DNA of 64,000 bases from contig NZ_DIIM01000021.1 of assembly GCF_002420705.1 (NCBI RefSeq), positions 404,581 to 468,580 of the forward strand, written 5' to 3'. A model generated the notes under the pieces. It was not told where the DNA came from. It searched no databases and saw only the letters and a program-made list of their open reading frames with translations. Position 1 is the stretch's first letter, and the number at the start of each line of letters is the position of its first letter. Origin of the DNA: Sphingobacterium sp. UBA5670 (lineage in GTDB: Bacteria; Bacteroidota; Bacteroidia; Sphingobacteriales; Sphingobacteriaceae). The position numbers and the translations under genes are program-made. Shown here piece after piece: positions 37,296 through 46,571 of this stretch.

Positions 37296-38657
37296 TTACT
37301 TTTTTTCACTTTCTTTTGGTTCTCGTTCCAAACTCGGGGGAAAACCATTCAACTGTCGCCATATCTCATACCACAAAGGAACTTTGTTTAAAATAACCCT
37401 TCCATAAGCACCTGAACCTTGGTTTAACTGGATTGGCCAAGGCTCGTCACCCTCAGGAACCGGATCGGTCGCCCGTATCAAAATCCTAAATCGACCATTC
37501 GTACTGCTCACTTTATCGATGACTGAAACTTTTCCGGCAAAGGTACCCACCGCGACAGAAGGCCATCCGGAAAATTGGATTGATGGCCAGCCATCAAATT
37601 GCAGCCTTACATCACTCTCCGGCTCAATCAATGGTACATCCATCGCGTTTACATAAAGCTCTACGGCCAGCAGTGGTTTTTTAGGTTGCAATGTCGCAAC
37701 GGACTCCCCTTCCTTCATATTTTCACCGATTCCAGCTTTAAAGGTTTTTACAATAAAACCATCTTGTGGAGCCCTCACGACATATAATCCTCGTCGGACA
37801 TCGATATTGGAGATCTCATTTCTCAGTTTAGCGATATCGCCCTGTACTGAGGCCTTGGAAGAAAAAGCGGAACTTAAATCAGACTGCGCTTTCGCTAATG
37901 ACTCATTATACTTTGCACGGATGTTGTTTAATTCGATGCTCGCATTTGTTAGTGATTGTCTTGAATTTGATAATTTGTTATCTGCACTTACTACTTTAGC
38001 TCGATCATTTTGTAGATTTAAGCGTCTTGTTTCAATATCCGTTAACGAAAATAAGCCATCACGATACCCCTCTTCGTACCGTTTAAGCCGCTTTTCACTG
38101 GTCTCAAAAAAGCTCATGACAGCGACAAGTTCTGCACTATCTATTTTTACCACATTTTGTGCTTGAACCACCTTATTTTTAGCTGATGCAAGCTGAAAAT
38201 CCAGCCCATTTTTCAATGCTTCAATCTGTGCTTGGGTAGCTTGCATCTTTTGATTAGCGGCATCTACTCCACTCCTTTTGGCATGCAATTGTTCTTCTAA
38301 TCTTACAGGTAGCATGGGATCAAAATAGGATTGTGCAGTCTCCGAAAGGACCAAAATTGTGTCACCTTTCTTCACTTCCTGCCCTTCGATAACTGCCCAA
38401 TACTCGATGCGGCCACCAATCTGATTTTGGATAGTCTGCGGTCTATCTTGTGGACGTAAAGCGGTAACCGTTCCTACTCCAAGAATTGTTTGCCGCCAGG
38501 GGAGAAAAAGTGCCAGTACAAAAACAATCCCAGATAACACAAGGATCCGCCCCAAAACTAAGGATCCCCGCTCTTTCAATAAGCTATCAACAGCATCATG
38601 AGAAAGATCTCTCCAAGAGAGCGTTGTTCGATTCGAATGATCCTTATTAATCAACAT
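37296..38657 (-). CDS. HlyD-family membrane fusion protein
   Basis: 453 residues from the ATG at 38657 (MLINKDHSNRTTL); an upstream ATG would add nine residues and overlap the previous gene more. One membrane helix (about 45-65, ILVLSGIVFVLALFLPW) is followed by a lipoyl-like half (GGRIEYWAVIEGQEVKKGDTILVL), a long coiled coil (about 115-310) and the second lipoyl half plus beta barrel (VRAPQDGFIVKTFKAGIGENMKEGESVATL). It bridges an inner-membrane transporter and TolC. Its start overlaps the end of the ABC membrane-domain gene by 11 bases. Confidence 0.9.
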   Translation of the reverse strand: MLINKDHSNRTTLSWRDLSHDAVDSLLKERGSLVLGRILVLSGIVFVLALFLPWRQTILGVGTVTALRPQDRPQTIQNQIGGRIEYWAVIEGQEVKKGDTILVLSETAQSYFDPMLPVRLEEQLHAKRSGVDAANQKMQATQAQIEALKNGLDFQLASAKNKVVQAQNVVKIDSAELVAVMSFFETSEKRLKRYEEGYRDGLFSLTDIETRRLNLQNDRAKVVSADNKLSNSRQSLTNASIELNNIRAKYNESLAKAQSDLSSAFSSKASVQGDIAKLRNEISNIDVRRGLYVVRAPQDGFIVKTFKAGIGENMKEGESVATLQPKKPLLAVELYVNAMDVPLIEPESDVRLQFDGWPSIQFSGWPSVAVGTFAGKVSVIDKVSSTNGRFRILIRATDPVPEGDEPWPIQLNQGSGAYGRVILNKVPLWYEIWRQLNGFPPSLEREPKESEKK

Positions 38658-39648
38658 AAACCGCAGCGTCCTCCTCCAACGCAAGATCGGTTACAGCCGC
38701 CAGTTTGACAACTCCCGTAAGCATATCAAAAATCGTATTTAAGTTAGTCATCAGTTTTTCAATGGCATAACCAATTTGAACGATCACAACTTCAGCAGCT
38801 ACAAATTGACCAAAAGTCATTTGCCGCTCGACAACAAAATAAGATCCAAGCAAGAGCATCGCTCCAAACAACAGGGTGCGAAGTAGGACAGAACCAATAA
38901 AAAAGCGCTTTAAAACCTTAAAATGATCGTTTCTCGCCCCTAAATACTTACTGACAATATAATCTGTTGTTTTTGTCACTTCGTTCATTTTCGTCTCATC
39001 AGCACGATAATGGTCAATTTGTCCGGCAACAGATTCCAAATAGGCTACCGTCTCATATTTGTATTCAGACTCTTCAATACTTGTTTTCAACCCTCTTTTA
39101 TAGTATAAAACAAGTATCGTAATAACAGAAAAAATGACAATAAGGCCAAAGGCCAGAAATGCAGGATGATAAAATGATAACAAGACCACGCTAAAGAAAA
39201 TTGTCACCACTGCAGCGATGATATCGATCAAAAGTTTGATAATTCCCTTTTGAATAATGATAACATCAAAAAATCGGTTGACCAACTCCACAAGATTTTT
39301 TCCAAGTAACTCTTTAGGTTTAATTCTCGGCAGGCGATAAGAAAATTCAACCGCCGATTTTAGAAAAATTTTCTGCTCTAAATACTCGACTAAGGTTAAT
39401 TGTCCGATCAGTAACACTCCGCCCACAATCACGCCAAATAACACAAAAGCAATTAAGATATAGGTAGAGCTATACATCGCTCCATTGCTTAAAAAATTAA
39501 AGATTGCTGTTATCCCTATTGGAATAGTCAAACTAAAAATCCCGATGACAATTGCATAAATAAATATATAATTGATTGTTTTTCGTTCAGTATGCAATAG
39601 GTTTGCCAACCGTTGTAAAGGTGATGGTCCACCTGGTATATGCCCCAT
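38647..39648 (-). CDS. ABC exporter-type transmembrane domain protein lacking an ATPase domain
   Basis: 333 residues with six membrane helices of the type-1 exporter (ABC_membrane) fold, such as INYIFIYAIVIGIFSLTIPIGI, ILIAFVLFGVIVGGVLLIG and LLIDIIAAVVTIFFSVVLLSF. The end (TVFDML-like NTIFDMLTGVVKLAAVTDLALEED) is where RTX/peptide exporters pass into their nucleotide-binding domain. The chain stops there: Walker A, Q-loop, signature and Walker B are absent, and the HlyD gene overlaps the stop, leaving no room for them. It may need an ATPase supplied elsewhere, or may act without one. It is preceded by a Usp-like gene and followed by HlyD and TolC, so it is the inner part of a tripartite exporter. 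Confidence 0.87.
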   Translation of the reverse strand: MGHIPGGPSPLQRLANLLHTERKTINYIFIYAIVIGIFSLTIPIGITAIFNFLSNGAMYSSTYILIAFVLFGVIVGGVLLIGQLTLVEYLEQKIFLKSAVEFSYRLPRIKPKELLGKNLVELVNRFFDVIIIQKGIIKLLIDIIAAVVTIFFSVVLLSFYHPAFLAFGLIVIFSVITILVLYYKRGLKTSIEESEYKYETVAYLESVAGQIDHYRADETKMNEVTKTTDYIVSKYLGARNDHFKVLKRFFIGSVLLRTLLFGAMLLLGSYFVVERQMTFGQFVAAEVVIVQIGYAIEKLMTNLNTIFDMLTGVVKLAAVTDLALEEDAAVYVD

Positions 39649-39716
39649 AAAAATAGATAGAAGATAAGTTAGAAATGATGATTTTCAGCTAAAACAATGG
39701 TAAAAATTCCGAGTGA

Positions 39717-40199
39717 TCATTCTATTAGTCCGATTTCTCTTTTTCCAATATTTGATTGCTCTTTAAACGAGACCGTAGAACGAGTTTGGCGCTCAACTTT
39801 ACGGAGTGCATTAGCGACATTAAAAAAATTGCGAGTTTTCTTTTTATAGGTATAATCTCGTGGTATTATGACCTCATTTACAGACTGTCCTCTGAGATAA
39901 TGCTGCAAATAATGACTATTATCGGTACCCAAGATATCTGCAAAAATACTGAGCCTACGATTTTTATAGCGCTGATAAATTCCGCTACAGGCTTTTAAAA
40001 AAGATTCAGATTGAAGTGTTTCCAGTTGATCTTCCAATCCAATTCCGAGTAATTCACTCGCAGAAGTGCTGCTTTTGTTGCCATACACAAGGATGATATC
40101 AATAGAATCAGCCGTTGACTCTTCAATACTTTGACGCACAAAATGGAGTGAGTCAACTGTAAAATCACTAGGTATTAATATACGCGTTGTTTTAGCCAT
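39717..40199 (-). CDS. UspA-like protein, paralogue 1
   Basis: 160 residues from the ATG at 40199 (MAKTTRILIPSDFTVDSL). It matches the product at 35210-35728 closely: DIILVYGNKSSTS, ELLGIGLEDQLETLQSESFLKAC and NSHYLQHYLRGQSVNEVIIPRDYTY all recur with few changes. The fold resembles universal stress proteins, without the usual C-terminal ATP-loop motif. It leads the ABC-domain/HlyD/TolC operon (68 bases to the next gene). Why a soluble Usp-like protein heads an exporter operon is not known. Duplication included the upstream region as well. Confidence 0.7.
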   Translation of the reverse strand: MAKTTRILIPSDFTVDSLHFVRQSIEESTADSIDIILVYGNKSSTSASELLGIGLEDQLETLQSESFLKACSGIYQRYKNRRLSIFADILGTDNSHYLQHYLRGQSVNEVIIPRDYTYKKKTRNFFNVANALRKVERQTRSTVSFKEQSNIGKREIGLIE

Positions 40200-40251
40200 G
40201 CTTTTTTTTAGCAAAGTTAAAACGCACATATGGCAACGGAATGAATCTAAA

Positions 40252-40327
40252 ATTAGCTTTCCATTAGAAAGCTCGCAACAGTATTAAAAGGAGATTAGAA
40301 ATACGATCAAAATTAAAATTACATTAG
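40252..40327 (-). promoter_or_regulatory. Three pairs of 11-bp-spaced ATTAA/ATTAG half-sites, copy B
   Basis: Half-sites begin at 40252/40263, 40283/40294 and 40312/40323. Spacing within pairs (11) and between pairs (31 and 29) is identical to copy A. The last pair overlaps the stop codon of the sensor kinase. It lies upstream of Usp-like paralogue 1 and the export operon. The neighbouring OmpR-type regulator is the obvious candidate to bind here. Confidence 0.65.
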
Positions 40328-41682
40328 AATCGAAGGTAAGTGGGTAATTCAATTTCTACAGTGGTGCCTTCACTCACAACAGAATTGACCTTCAATGTCC
40401 CACCATGCAACTTAATAATATTTCTGGCCAAAGGAAGTCCAATACCATAACCGTCAATGCCACTCGTATTGGACGCTCTAAAATAGGGATCGTAAATATG
40501 GTCCAATTCACGGGAAGGTATTCCGATACCCTTGTCTTTTATTAGAATAAAGACTTTATTATCCAATGCACCCAAAGCAATATAAGCGGTTCTATCGGAT
40601 GAATACTTACAGGCATTACTGATAATATTGGATAGCGCAAGCTGTAGCAAAATTGCATTTCCATTCACCTTAAGTCGCATACTATCATCTGGTAACAGAC
40701 TGAAATCTGTGATAATCTTAAATTTATCATTGATGGCCTTCACAGTCAGCTCGGCGTCCATCACGATCTGATCAATACGAACAGGGCTAAATGCGGTCGC
40801 ATTATTAACAAAACCTGTACGCGCCAACAGTAAAAGTGCTTTTGTTTTCTTTTCCAAATGTTCTGCCGACTCAATGATCTTAAATAATGTTCGTTGGTAC
40901 TCCTCTGTTGTTCGTTCTTTGGATAAAGCAAGATCCGCCTGTCCTATGATGGATGTCAATGGCGTATTTAGTTCATGTGATGCATTGCTGATAAAGTTCT
41001 TTTGTGTCTCGAAAGAGGTTTCTAAGCGCGTTAACATCCGATTAAATGTGAGTGCCAGGCCATGAAGCTCACCTTTATATTTATCCTCATCCAATCGCTT
41101 ATAGAGATTTTCCGAACCAATCTCTTGCACCTCCTTCATCATCGTCAATATTGGCTTTAAGAACGAACGTTTCATAAAAACCGAAACAACGAATATAAAG
41201 AGAATCCCCAAAATCAGACTTATAATAAGCAGATTACGAAGGTAGGCTAAATGGTGTGTATAAAAGTAATTTTCAGCGGAAGCGCCCACAATATACTTTC
41301 GACCATTTTGCGAAAAATATTTAGTTGAATAGAATTGATTACCCGACTTGAAATTTGAGCTTCCCTTTTTATTGATTTTATCCCAAAGTTCTTGATGGAA
41401 TCCCTGGCTTCTTAAAATAGCACCATTGCTATCAAATTCCACCAAAAATTCATGCTGATTATTGAGATTTTCTATAAAATCAAGGCTCCACTGATCAGTC
41501 TGGGAGGCAGATTTATTATTCAGAAATTTTTCAGCAGCAATATTTCGCCGCAGATCCAGCCGTTTATAAAAATCTGTAAAAGCAAAATTCGTAACGGAAT
41601 AAAAAATAAAGCCAACAAAACAACTCACATAAATGACCAGAATTGCAATGAGATAAATAAGCTTTCGATTATAATTGTGCAT
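40324..41682 (-). CDS. Sensor histidine kinase
   Basis: 452 residues. Membrane helices at about 8-30 and 150-170 flank a periplasmic domain of some 115 residues; then a HAMP linker, HisKA with the phospho-acceptor His236 in NFISNASHELNTPLTSIIGQ, and an HATPase with NIISNACKYSS, KDKGIGIP and GYGIGLPLARNI. It starts 10 bases after the response regulator and the two form one operon. The signal sensed by the periplasmic domain is not known. Its position directly ahead of the Usp/export operon suggests control of that operon. Confidence 0.94.
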   Translation of the reverse strand: MHNYNRKLIYLIAILVIYVSCFVGFIFYSVTNFAFTDFYKRLDLRRNIAAEKFLNNKSASQTDQWSLDFIENLNNQHEFLVEFDSNGAILRSQGFHQELWDKINKKGSSNFKSGNQFYSTKYFSQNGRKYIVGASAENYFYTHHLAYLRNLLIISLILGILFIFVVSVFMKRSFLKPILTMMKEVQEIGSENLYKRLDEDKYKGELHGLALTFNRMLTRLETSFETQKNFISNASHELNTPLTSIIGQADLALSKERTTEEYQRTLFKIIESAEHLEKKTKALLLLARTGFVNNATAFSPVRIDQIVMDAELTVKAINDKFKIITDFSLLPDDSMRLKVNGNAILLQLALSNIISNACKYSSDRTAYIALGALDNKVFILIKDKGIGIPSRELDHIYDPYFRASNTSGIDGYGIGLPLARNIIKLHGGTLKVNSVVSEGTTVEIELPTYLRF

Positions 41683-41692
41683 TTTTAAATAT

Positions 41693-42418
41693 TCAGTCTT
41701 CTATTTTTAGAACATATCCCATACCAATAACCGTATGGATCGCTTTTTTGCTCGTTATTTTTTCAATCTTTTTTCTCAAATAATTCACATAAACATCGAC
41801 AACATTTGATCCAATATCGAAATTTATCCCCCATATTTTGTCCAAAAGCTCCGTTCGCTCAAATACCTTTTTGGGGCTCTGAATAAACAACAAGAGCAAA
41901 CGATACTCGGTACTTGTCAAATTGAGTTCCTGCCCCTCACAGTAGGCTACTTTTTTATAATCATCGATACTTAGAAAACCATAACTAAATGTGTCTTTTG
42001 ATGGCTGCAAATCACGTTGTGTTGCCTGTACGATAGACTGTTGTCTGCGGATCAATGAACGTATCCGAGCCTTCAATTCAATTAGCTTAAAGGGCTTGGA
42101 AAGATAGTCATCGGCACCATTATCAAGTCCGAGCACCACATTCTCCGGAGTACCAAGTGCAGTCAGCATCATAACAGGTAAATCGGTATACCCCCACTGT
42201 CTGATCTGCTTACAAATATCTAGTCCATTAGTTCCCGGCAAAAGAATGTCCAGTAGTACAAGGGAGACATCTTGCTTCGCTAAAAGCTGTTCCAGACCTT
42301 CCGAACGCCCCAGATGAATGACTCTATAGCCATCCTCGCCTAAGCCTTGTACGATCAAATCAGCAACATCCTGTTCATCTTCAACCAAAATAATTTTTTG
42401 CTCCTCCATATTCGTCAT
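41693..42418 (-). CDS. OmpR-family response regulator
   Basis: 241 residues from the ATG at 42418 (MTNMEEQKIILVEDE; a second ATG three codons on is equally possible). An open upstream extension of 47 residues has no domain character. The receiver has LVEDEQDVADL, Asp57 in LVLLDILLPG, and MLTALG and YLSKPFK. The winged-helix domain has LTSTEYRLLLLFIQSPKKVFERTELLDKIWG and VDVYVNYLRKKIEK. OmpR-family dimers bind direct repeats one helical turn apart, exactly the arrangement found upstream of the two Usp-like operons. The PLC operon before it ends with a terminator, so this pair has its own promoter. Confidence 0.94.
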   Translation of the reverse strand: MTNMEEQKIILVEDEQDVADLIVQGLGEDGYRVIHLGRSEGLEQLLAKQDVSLVLLDILLPGTNGLDICKQIRQWGYTDLPVMMLTALGTPENVVLGLDNGADDYLSKPFKLIELKARIRSLIRRQQSIVQATQRDLQPSKDTFSYGFLSIDDYKKVAYCEGQELNLTSTEYRLLLLFIQSPKKVFERTELLDKIWGINFDIGSNVVDVYVNYLRKKIEKITSKKAIHTVIGMGYVLKIED

Positions 42419-42542
42419 GATGTGTAGTTCGCAGTAATGAACTACGATCCAAACCATAAAAATAACGTTTTGACTCAAGAGACACAAATCCCATTTTTGC
42501 CAAAAGCCACACGAAAAGAATCTTACTATTTTTTGCAAAAGT

Positions 42543-42579
42543 AAAAGCGCTGTATTCATCGATCGTGAAACAGCGCTTT
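42543..42579 (-). terminator. Terminator of the SusCD-phospholipase operon
   Basis: Perfect 10-bp arms AAAGCGCTGT and ACAGCGCTTT with a 16-base loop, followed on the minus strand by TTTACTTTTGC. It lies 25 bases after the phospholipase stop. Confidence 0.7.
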
Positions 42580-42603
42580 CGCCCTAATCATAAATTGATT
42601 CAG

Positions 42604-45066
42604 CTATAATTTTACTTTACCCATTAACGGGTCCGTCTTACTTGATTTACCAGTCTCTATATGTCCAGCATAGCGAAATTTGACGGCACGATCTTCTGAA
42701 CTCGTTATTTCAATATCATACCAACCTTCACTCTTGCTGCAATCGATTTCAACCAAAGCGGGATCATCCTTGCGCATTGCCTTCGCATGGAAAAGATCAT
42801 AGGAACAGTCTTTAAAAAGTAAATCCATATTTAGCGAAACGGATTGTACACAAAGAATAGGTTTTCCAGCGACAACTTTCGTGTACACATCAATTGTAGG
42901 AATATGTGACTTTGCGGCTTCAATCATACGATAAAACCCATTAGGGCCATGCAATGCAAATGATATGTACTCTCCTGCAATTTTATCGAATTCCCATTCA
43001 TACGCTAATTGATCCCCTTCTCGTACCGTAAAATTCCAAACTTTACCTACCGGATGTCCATCATAAGCTACATAGGAAATAACCTGATAAGGCAAACCCG
43101 ATCCCGCTTTAGCTGTATCGAGCCTTCTTTCCAAGGTTGAGCTGATGGAAAGCATCGTTGGTGTATGCTGTACTTTTAGCTGCAATTCATAAGGTAAAGC
43201 ACAGGCATCCTTCCACCCCTGCTCTTGCATCTGCATTGCTGCATGATATTGACCTGTCGATTTGATTTCCTCCAGTTTTTGGCTGTCGATTTTCACAAAA
43301 TCTGTTGGGAGCTTTTTATTCCTAGCGGAGAATATACGTTCAACATACCCGTCTCTGTCTACCGGATTAAGCCTTGTTTTGGCAATGTTATCTACAGGAC
43401 GAAAAGAAGTTGTTAAGTCGCCACAGACCATTCTTCGCCATTGACTGATGTTTTCTTCCCGTACCACCTTACCCGTTTTCTTCTCCAAAAAATGTTCTAA
43501 AAATTGAAGACAGGAGCTGTGGTCAAAAACTTCGGAATTGACCCAACCGCCCTTAGACCAGGGTGAGGCTATCACCATTGGTACTCGATAGCCCAAACCA
43601 ATAGGACTTTCAAAACTTACATGATTACTATTTTTCCTTTTTCGCTCCTGTTCTAGCGTAACATATTCATCCGAAGTGTCGATTTCTGACACGGCACCCT
43701 GATCTTTGTTCGTGCTCAATGGCGGAACAAAAGGAGCTACATGGTCAAAATATCCATCATTTTCGTCATAAGTTAAGATGAAAATCGTCTTTTTCCAAAC
43801 CTCAGGGTCTTTGGTCAATATATCGAGGACTTCGGATACGTACCATGCCCCATACCAAGGTGAGCCCGGATGATCCGAGAAACGACAAGGTGCCACTAAC
43901 CATGACACTGTAGGTAATTGGCGATCTTCAACATCTTTTCGAAACTGATAGAAAACATCTCCGGCCGGCACCTCAACTTCCTGCCGCTTTCCACCTTCTT
44001 TATAACTTAATTTATCAAGTTTGTGAAAGTTGGGATCAGCTAGATTAGTCACAAAAGCATTACGATGAATATCTTTTTCAAATTGGGATAACTTTTCAAA
44101 ATTTTCAGGGGTATAATGAATGACATCTCTTTTCAAATTCTCCAATTCCGCTTTGGCTTTGTGCAGCAATTCTTCTTTTGGATTTGTTTCCAAAAATTTA
44201 TGCAGCTCTTTTACCCGTTCTTTCATCCACTGATAATGTGCCAAATGATATCTTACACCATACTGTTGGTGAAACTCCAGGTTGTTATCTGTAAAATTGG
44301 CCAACCAATCTTCCTCTTCTCCTTTAAAGCCTACTGGTAAACTTAGTTCATTTTGATAAACTTTCCACGAGACCCCTGCTTTTTGCAGTCGTTCAGGATA
44401 GGTTTTCCATTTGACATCCTTGTAGTTGATTTGACCATTGTCTACATGCGCAACAGATTCGGGATTACGGGGTTCTTCGCGCACTGTACCAGTCCAAAAA
44501 TACGATCGATTAGCGCTCGTTCCCGTCAATGAAGAACAAAAATGCTGGTCACAAACCGTGAATGCATCTGCAAAAGCATAATAAAAAGGAATATCTGCAC
44601 GGTTATAATAACCCATCGTTAAAGGCATGGCCTTATATTCTGAATTACCAGAGCTCTTTGCTTCCAACCAATTATCCATTTTCCCGTCATGACGAGCCGC
44701 AACCATATCACGCCAGCCATGCGGAAGCGACCCCATCCAAGTCGATTTACTATTGACGATATCTAAATGGAAAGGTGCAAAATATGCACCTTCCTTATTT
44801 CCTTGTATCCATACAGGTAGACCATTCGGCAATTTCATCGCGCGGGGATCGTTAAAGCCACGTACGCCCTTCAAAGTTCCAAAACAATGGTCAAACGATC
44901 TATTTTCCTGCATCAAAAAGACAACATGTTCGGCATCCAAAAAAGTTGATCCTTTTGGAGCTTCAATCGCCAAGGCTTTTTGTAACGATTCAGGTAGCCA
45001 GTTTATCGCTACCGTACTCCCAGCCAGCATCGCTGCTTTTTTTAAAAATATCCTCCTTGAATCCAT
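42604..45066 (-). CDS. Phosphocholine-specific phospholipase C, Tat-exported
   Basis: 820 residues from the ATG at 45066. The N-terminus MDSRRIFLKKAAMLAGS is a twin-arginine signal. The alkaline-phosphatase-like catalytic domain has FLMQENRSFDHCFGTLKGVRGF, the Ser/Thr-rich CSSLTGTSANRSYFWTG, and the metal-binding FILTYDENDGYFDHVAPF. Two C-terminal beta domains (from about 620) are those of non-haemolytic phospholipase C. It hydrolyses phosphatidylcholine or sphingomyelin, or removes phosphate groups from related esters. The start overlaps the SusD stop by one base, so it is coupled to a SusC/SusD pair. Two possible roles are phosphate or choline supply from host or environmental lipids. Confidence 0.92.
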   Translation of the reverse strand: MDSRRIFLKKAAMLAGSTVAINWLPESLQKALAIEAPKGSTFLDAEHVVFLMQENRSFDHCFGTLKGVRGFNDPRAMKLPNGLPVWIQGNKEGAYFAPFHLDIVNSKSTWMGSLPHGWRDMVAARHDGKMDNWLEAKSSGNSEYKAMPLTMGYYNRADIPFYYAFADAFTVCDQHFCSSLTGTSANRSYFWTGTVREEPRNPESVAHVDNGQINYKDVKWKTYPERLQKAGVSWKVYQNELSLPVGFKGEEEDWLANFTDNNLEFHQQYGVRYHLAHYQWMKERVKELHKFLETNPKEELLHKAKAELENLKRDVIHYTPENFEKLSQFEKDIHRNAFVTNLADPNFHKLDKLSYKEGGKRQEVEVPAGDVFYQFRKDVEDRQLPTVSWLVAPCRFSDHPGSPWYGAWYVSEVLDILTKDPEVWKKTIFILTYDENDGYFDHVAPFVPPLSTNKDQGAVSEIDTSDEYVTLEQERKRKNSNHVSFESPIGLGYRVPMVIASPWSKGGWVNSEVFDHSSCLQFLEHFLEKKTGKVVREENISQWRRMVCGDLTTSFRPVDNIAKTRLNPVDRDGYVERIFSARNKKLPTDFVKIDSQKLEEIKSTGQYHAAMQMQEQGWKDACALPYELQLKVQHTPTMLSISSTLERRLDTAKAGSGLPYQVISYVAYDGHPVGKVWNFTVREGDQLAYEWEFDKIAGEYISFALHGPNGFYRMIEAAKSHIPTIDVYTKVVAGKPILCVQSVSLNMDLLFKDCSYDLFHAKAMRKDDPALVEIDCSKSEGWYDIEITSSEDRAVKFRYAGHIETGKSSKTDPLMGKVKL

Positions 45067-46559
45067 TATTTTAACCACCAAGTCTGTAAATTAATATTGT
45101 CATTTCCGCCAAATTGTGATTTGATCGCATCAGATACATTCGCAGTATTGTTATTGTACTCATCTTGAGGATACATCCAGCGATAGGCTGTTTTCACATT
45201 CGCAGATTTACGGAAACCCGGATATCCCGTGCGCAAATGATCAAAATAAGCCGAGTATCCGCCCTGATGAAATGAGCGTAGGTATTTCTGCATCAAGATA
45301 CGTTCTAGCTTTTGCTCATTGGAGCTAGCTCCGTCAAGACTTACTGAATTTTGTTCAAGATATTTGGCCGCTTGTGCTTCATTTGTATAAGTTCCCAAAT
45401 TTTTCGCATACTTTTCATAAAATTTGAACGATGCCTGTACTCCTTTGGTATACGTTGCATTGAGATCGCCCGTTATCCAACCTTTCAAAATGGCTTCAGC
45501 CAAAATAAACTGCATCTCCGAACAGCCCAATAAGACCAATGGTTCAGCTGTAGGATCTTGATAAAATCGTTCGTGGACTTTCGATAATTTACCTAATACG
45601 GCTTTTGCATTCACCTGTGCATAAGGAACAATCGGATCTCCGCCTTCATAAGCCGTAAAGTCATTAATCGCTTTACCCGCTTCTTTGCCTAGTCTTGTTT
45701 GTGTTGCGACAGCAAATAACCGTGGATCTTTCAGATCCTGCAACCGTTGGATAAAAGTTGAATCCATATACATTCCCGATCCATAACCGCTTGAGTTAAA
45801 TTCTGGATATCGATTACCTTCTTGATTCAAAAAGACGAGCTGTCCATCTTCAGCACCGCTAACATCAGTGATCCGGGACTCATTGGTAAATATTTTCGAA
45901 AATTCTGTCGCTGCATTAAATGGGAGATCAGTCGTTTTCTTCGAAAGCGTCAATAATACTTTTAGGCGAAATGAATTGACTAGTTTGTTCCAATTGCCAC
46001 TATTTCCACCATAAATAATATCCCCATTTATGGTGTTATTGTTCTTCTTCAGAATAATACTTGCTTCCTCAAGCTCCTTCAAAACCCCCACCAAAACGTC
46101 TTTCTGTGTATCGTATTTCGGTGCAAAAATTGCCGAATTTTCACCTTTTGCTGCTTCTGAATAGGGGACATCACCAAACGTTAAGGTAAGATTATAAAAA
46201 TAATACGCACGGAAAAATTTTGCTAATGCCAAATAACTTTCAGCGCCAATACGTTCAGCTTCTTCGGTCATCTTGGTAATATTGCGAAGATTACCATATT
46301 GCTCAAAGCTTCCCCTTTGCCAATTATAAATTTGATTCGCATTTTCACCATCCGTTTGCACAATCATTTTCAAGGCATATAGTGGTGAGGTACCGTGCCA
46401 GGTCCGAAAAGCATCCCATTCTACCTTCGTCAATAAAGCTTGCGGGTGAGTTGTTGTCGCTTCATTTGGATTAACATTTACTTCAGTCAATTTCTGACAA
46501 GAAGTCATGATTGAAAGAGAAAATAATCCAAGAAATATATGTTTATTAAATAATTTCAT
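45066..46559 (-). CDS. SusD-like nutrient-binding lipoprotein (SusD_2 type)
   Basis: 497-residue lipoprotein (lipobox IMTSCQKL). It belongs to the SusD/RagB-like group with N-terminus LTEVNVNPNEATTTHPQALLTKVEW, typical of the SusD_2 family rather than the starch-type SusD. Helical repeats include RIGAESYLALAKFFRAYYFYNLTLTFGDVPY and CSEMQFILAEAILKGW. It should bind the ligand above the SusC pore. It is coupled to the phospholipase gene by overlap (TAATG) and starts 12 bases after SusC. Ligand may be a phospholipid-derived or phosphorylated compound, by context. Confidence 0.92.
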   Translation of the reverse strand: MKLFNKHIFLGLFSLSIMTSCQKLTEVNVNPNEATTTHPQALLTKVEWDAFRTWHGTSPLYALKMIVQTDGENANQIYNWQRGSFEQYGNLRNITKMTEEAERIGAESYLALAKFFRAYYFYNLTLTFGDVPYSEAAKGENSAIFAPKYDTQKDVLVGVLKELEEASIILKKNNNTINGDIIYGGNSGNWNKLVNSFRLKVLLTLSKKTTDLPFNAATEFSKIFTNESRITDVSGAEDGQLVFLNQEGNRYPEFNSSGYGSGMYMDSTFIQRLQDLKDPRLFAVATQTRLGKEAGKAINDFTAYEGGDPIVPYAQVNAKAVLGKLSKVHERFYQDPTAEPLVLLGCSEMQFILAEAILKGWITGDLNATYTKGVQASFKFYEKYAKNLGTYTNEAQAAKYLEQNSVSLDGASSNEQKLERILMQKYLRSFHQGGYSAYFDHLRTGYPGFRKSANVKTAYRWMYPQDEYNNNTANVSDAIKSQFGGNDNINLQTWWLK

Positions 46560-46571
46560 CGTACTACTTTA

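Noticed and set aside
42419..42559. Upstream extension of the OmpR-type regulator by 47 residues
   Set aside because: The receiver fold starts directly after the ATG at 42418; the extension reads like intergenic DNA and includes part of the region after the PLC terminator.
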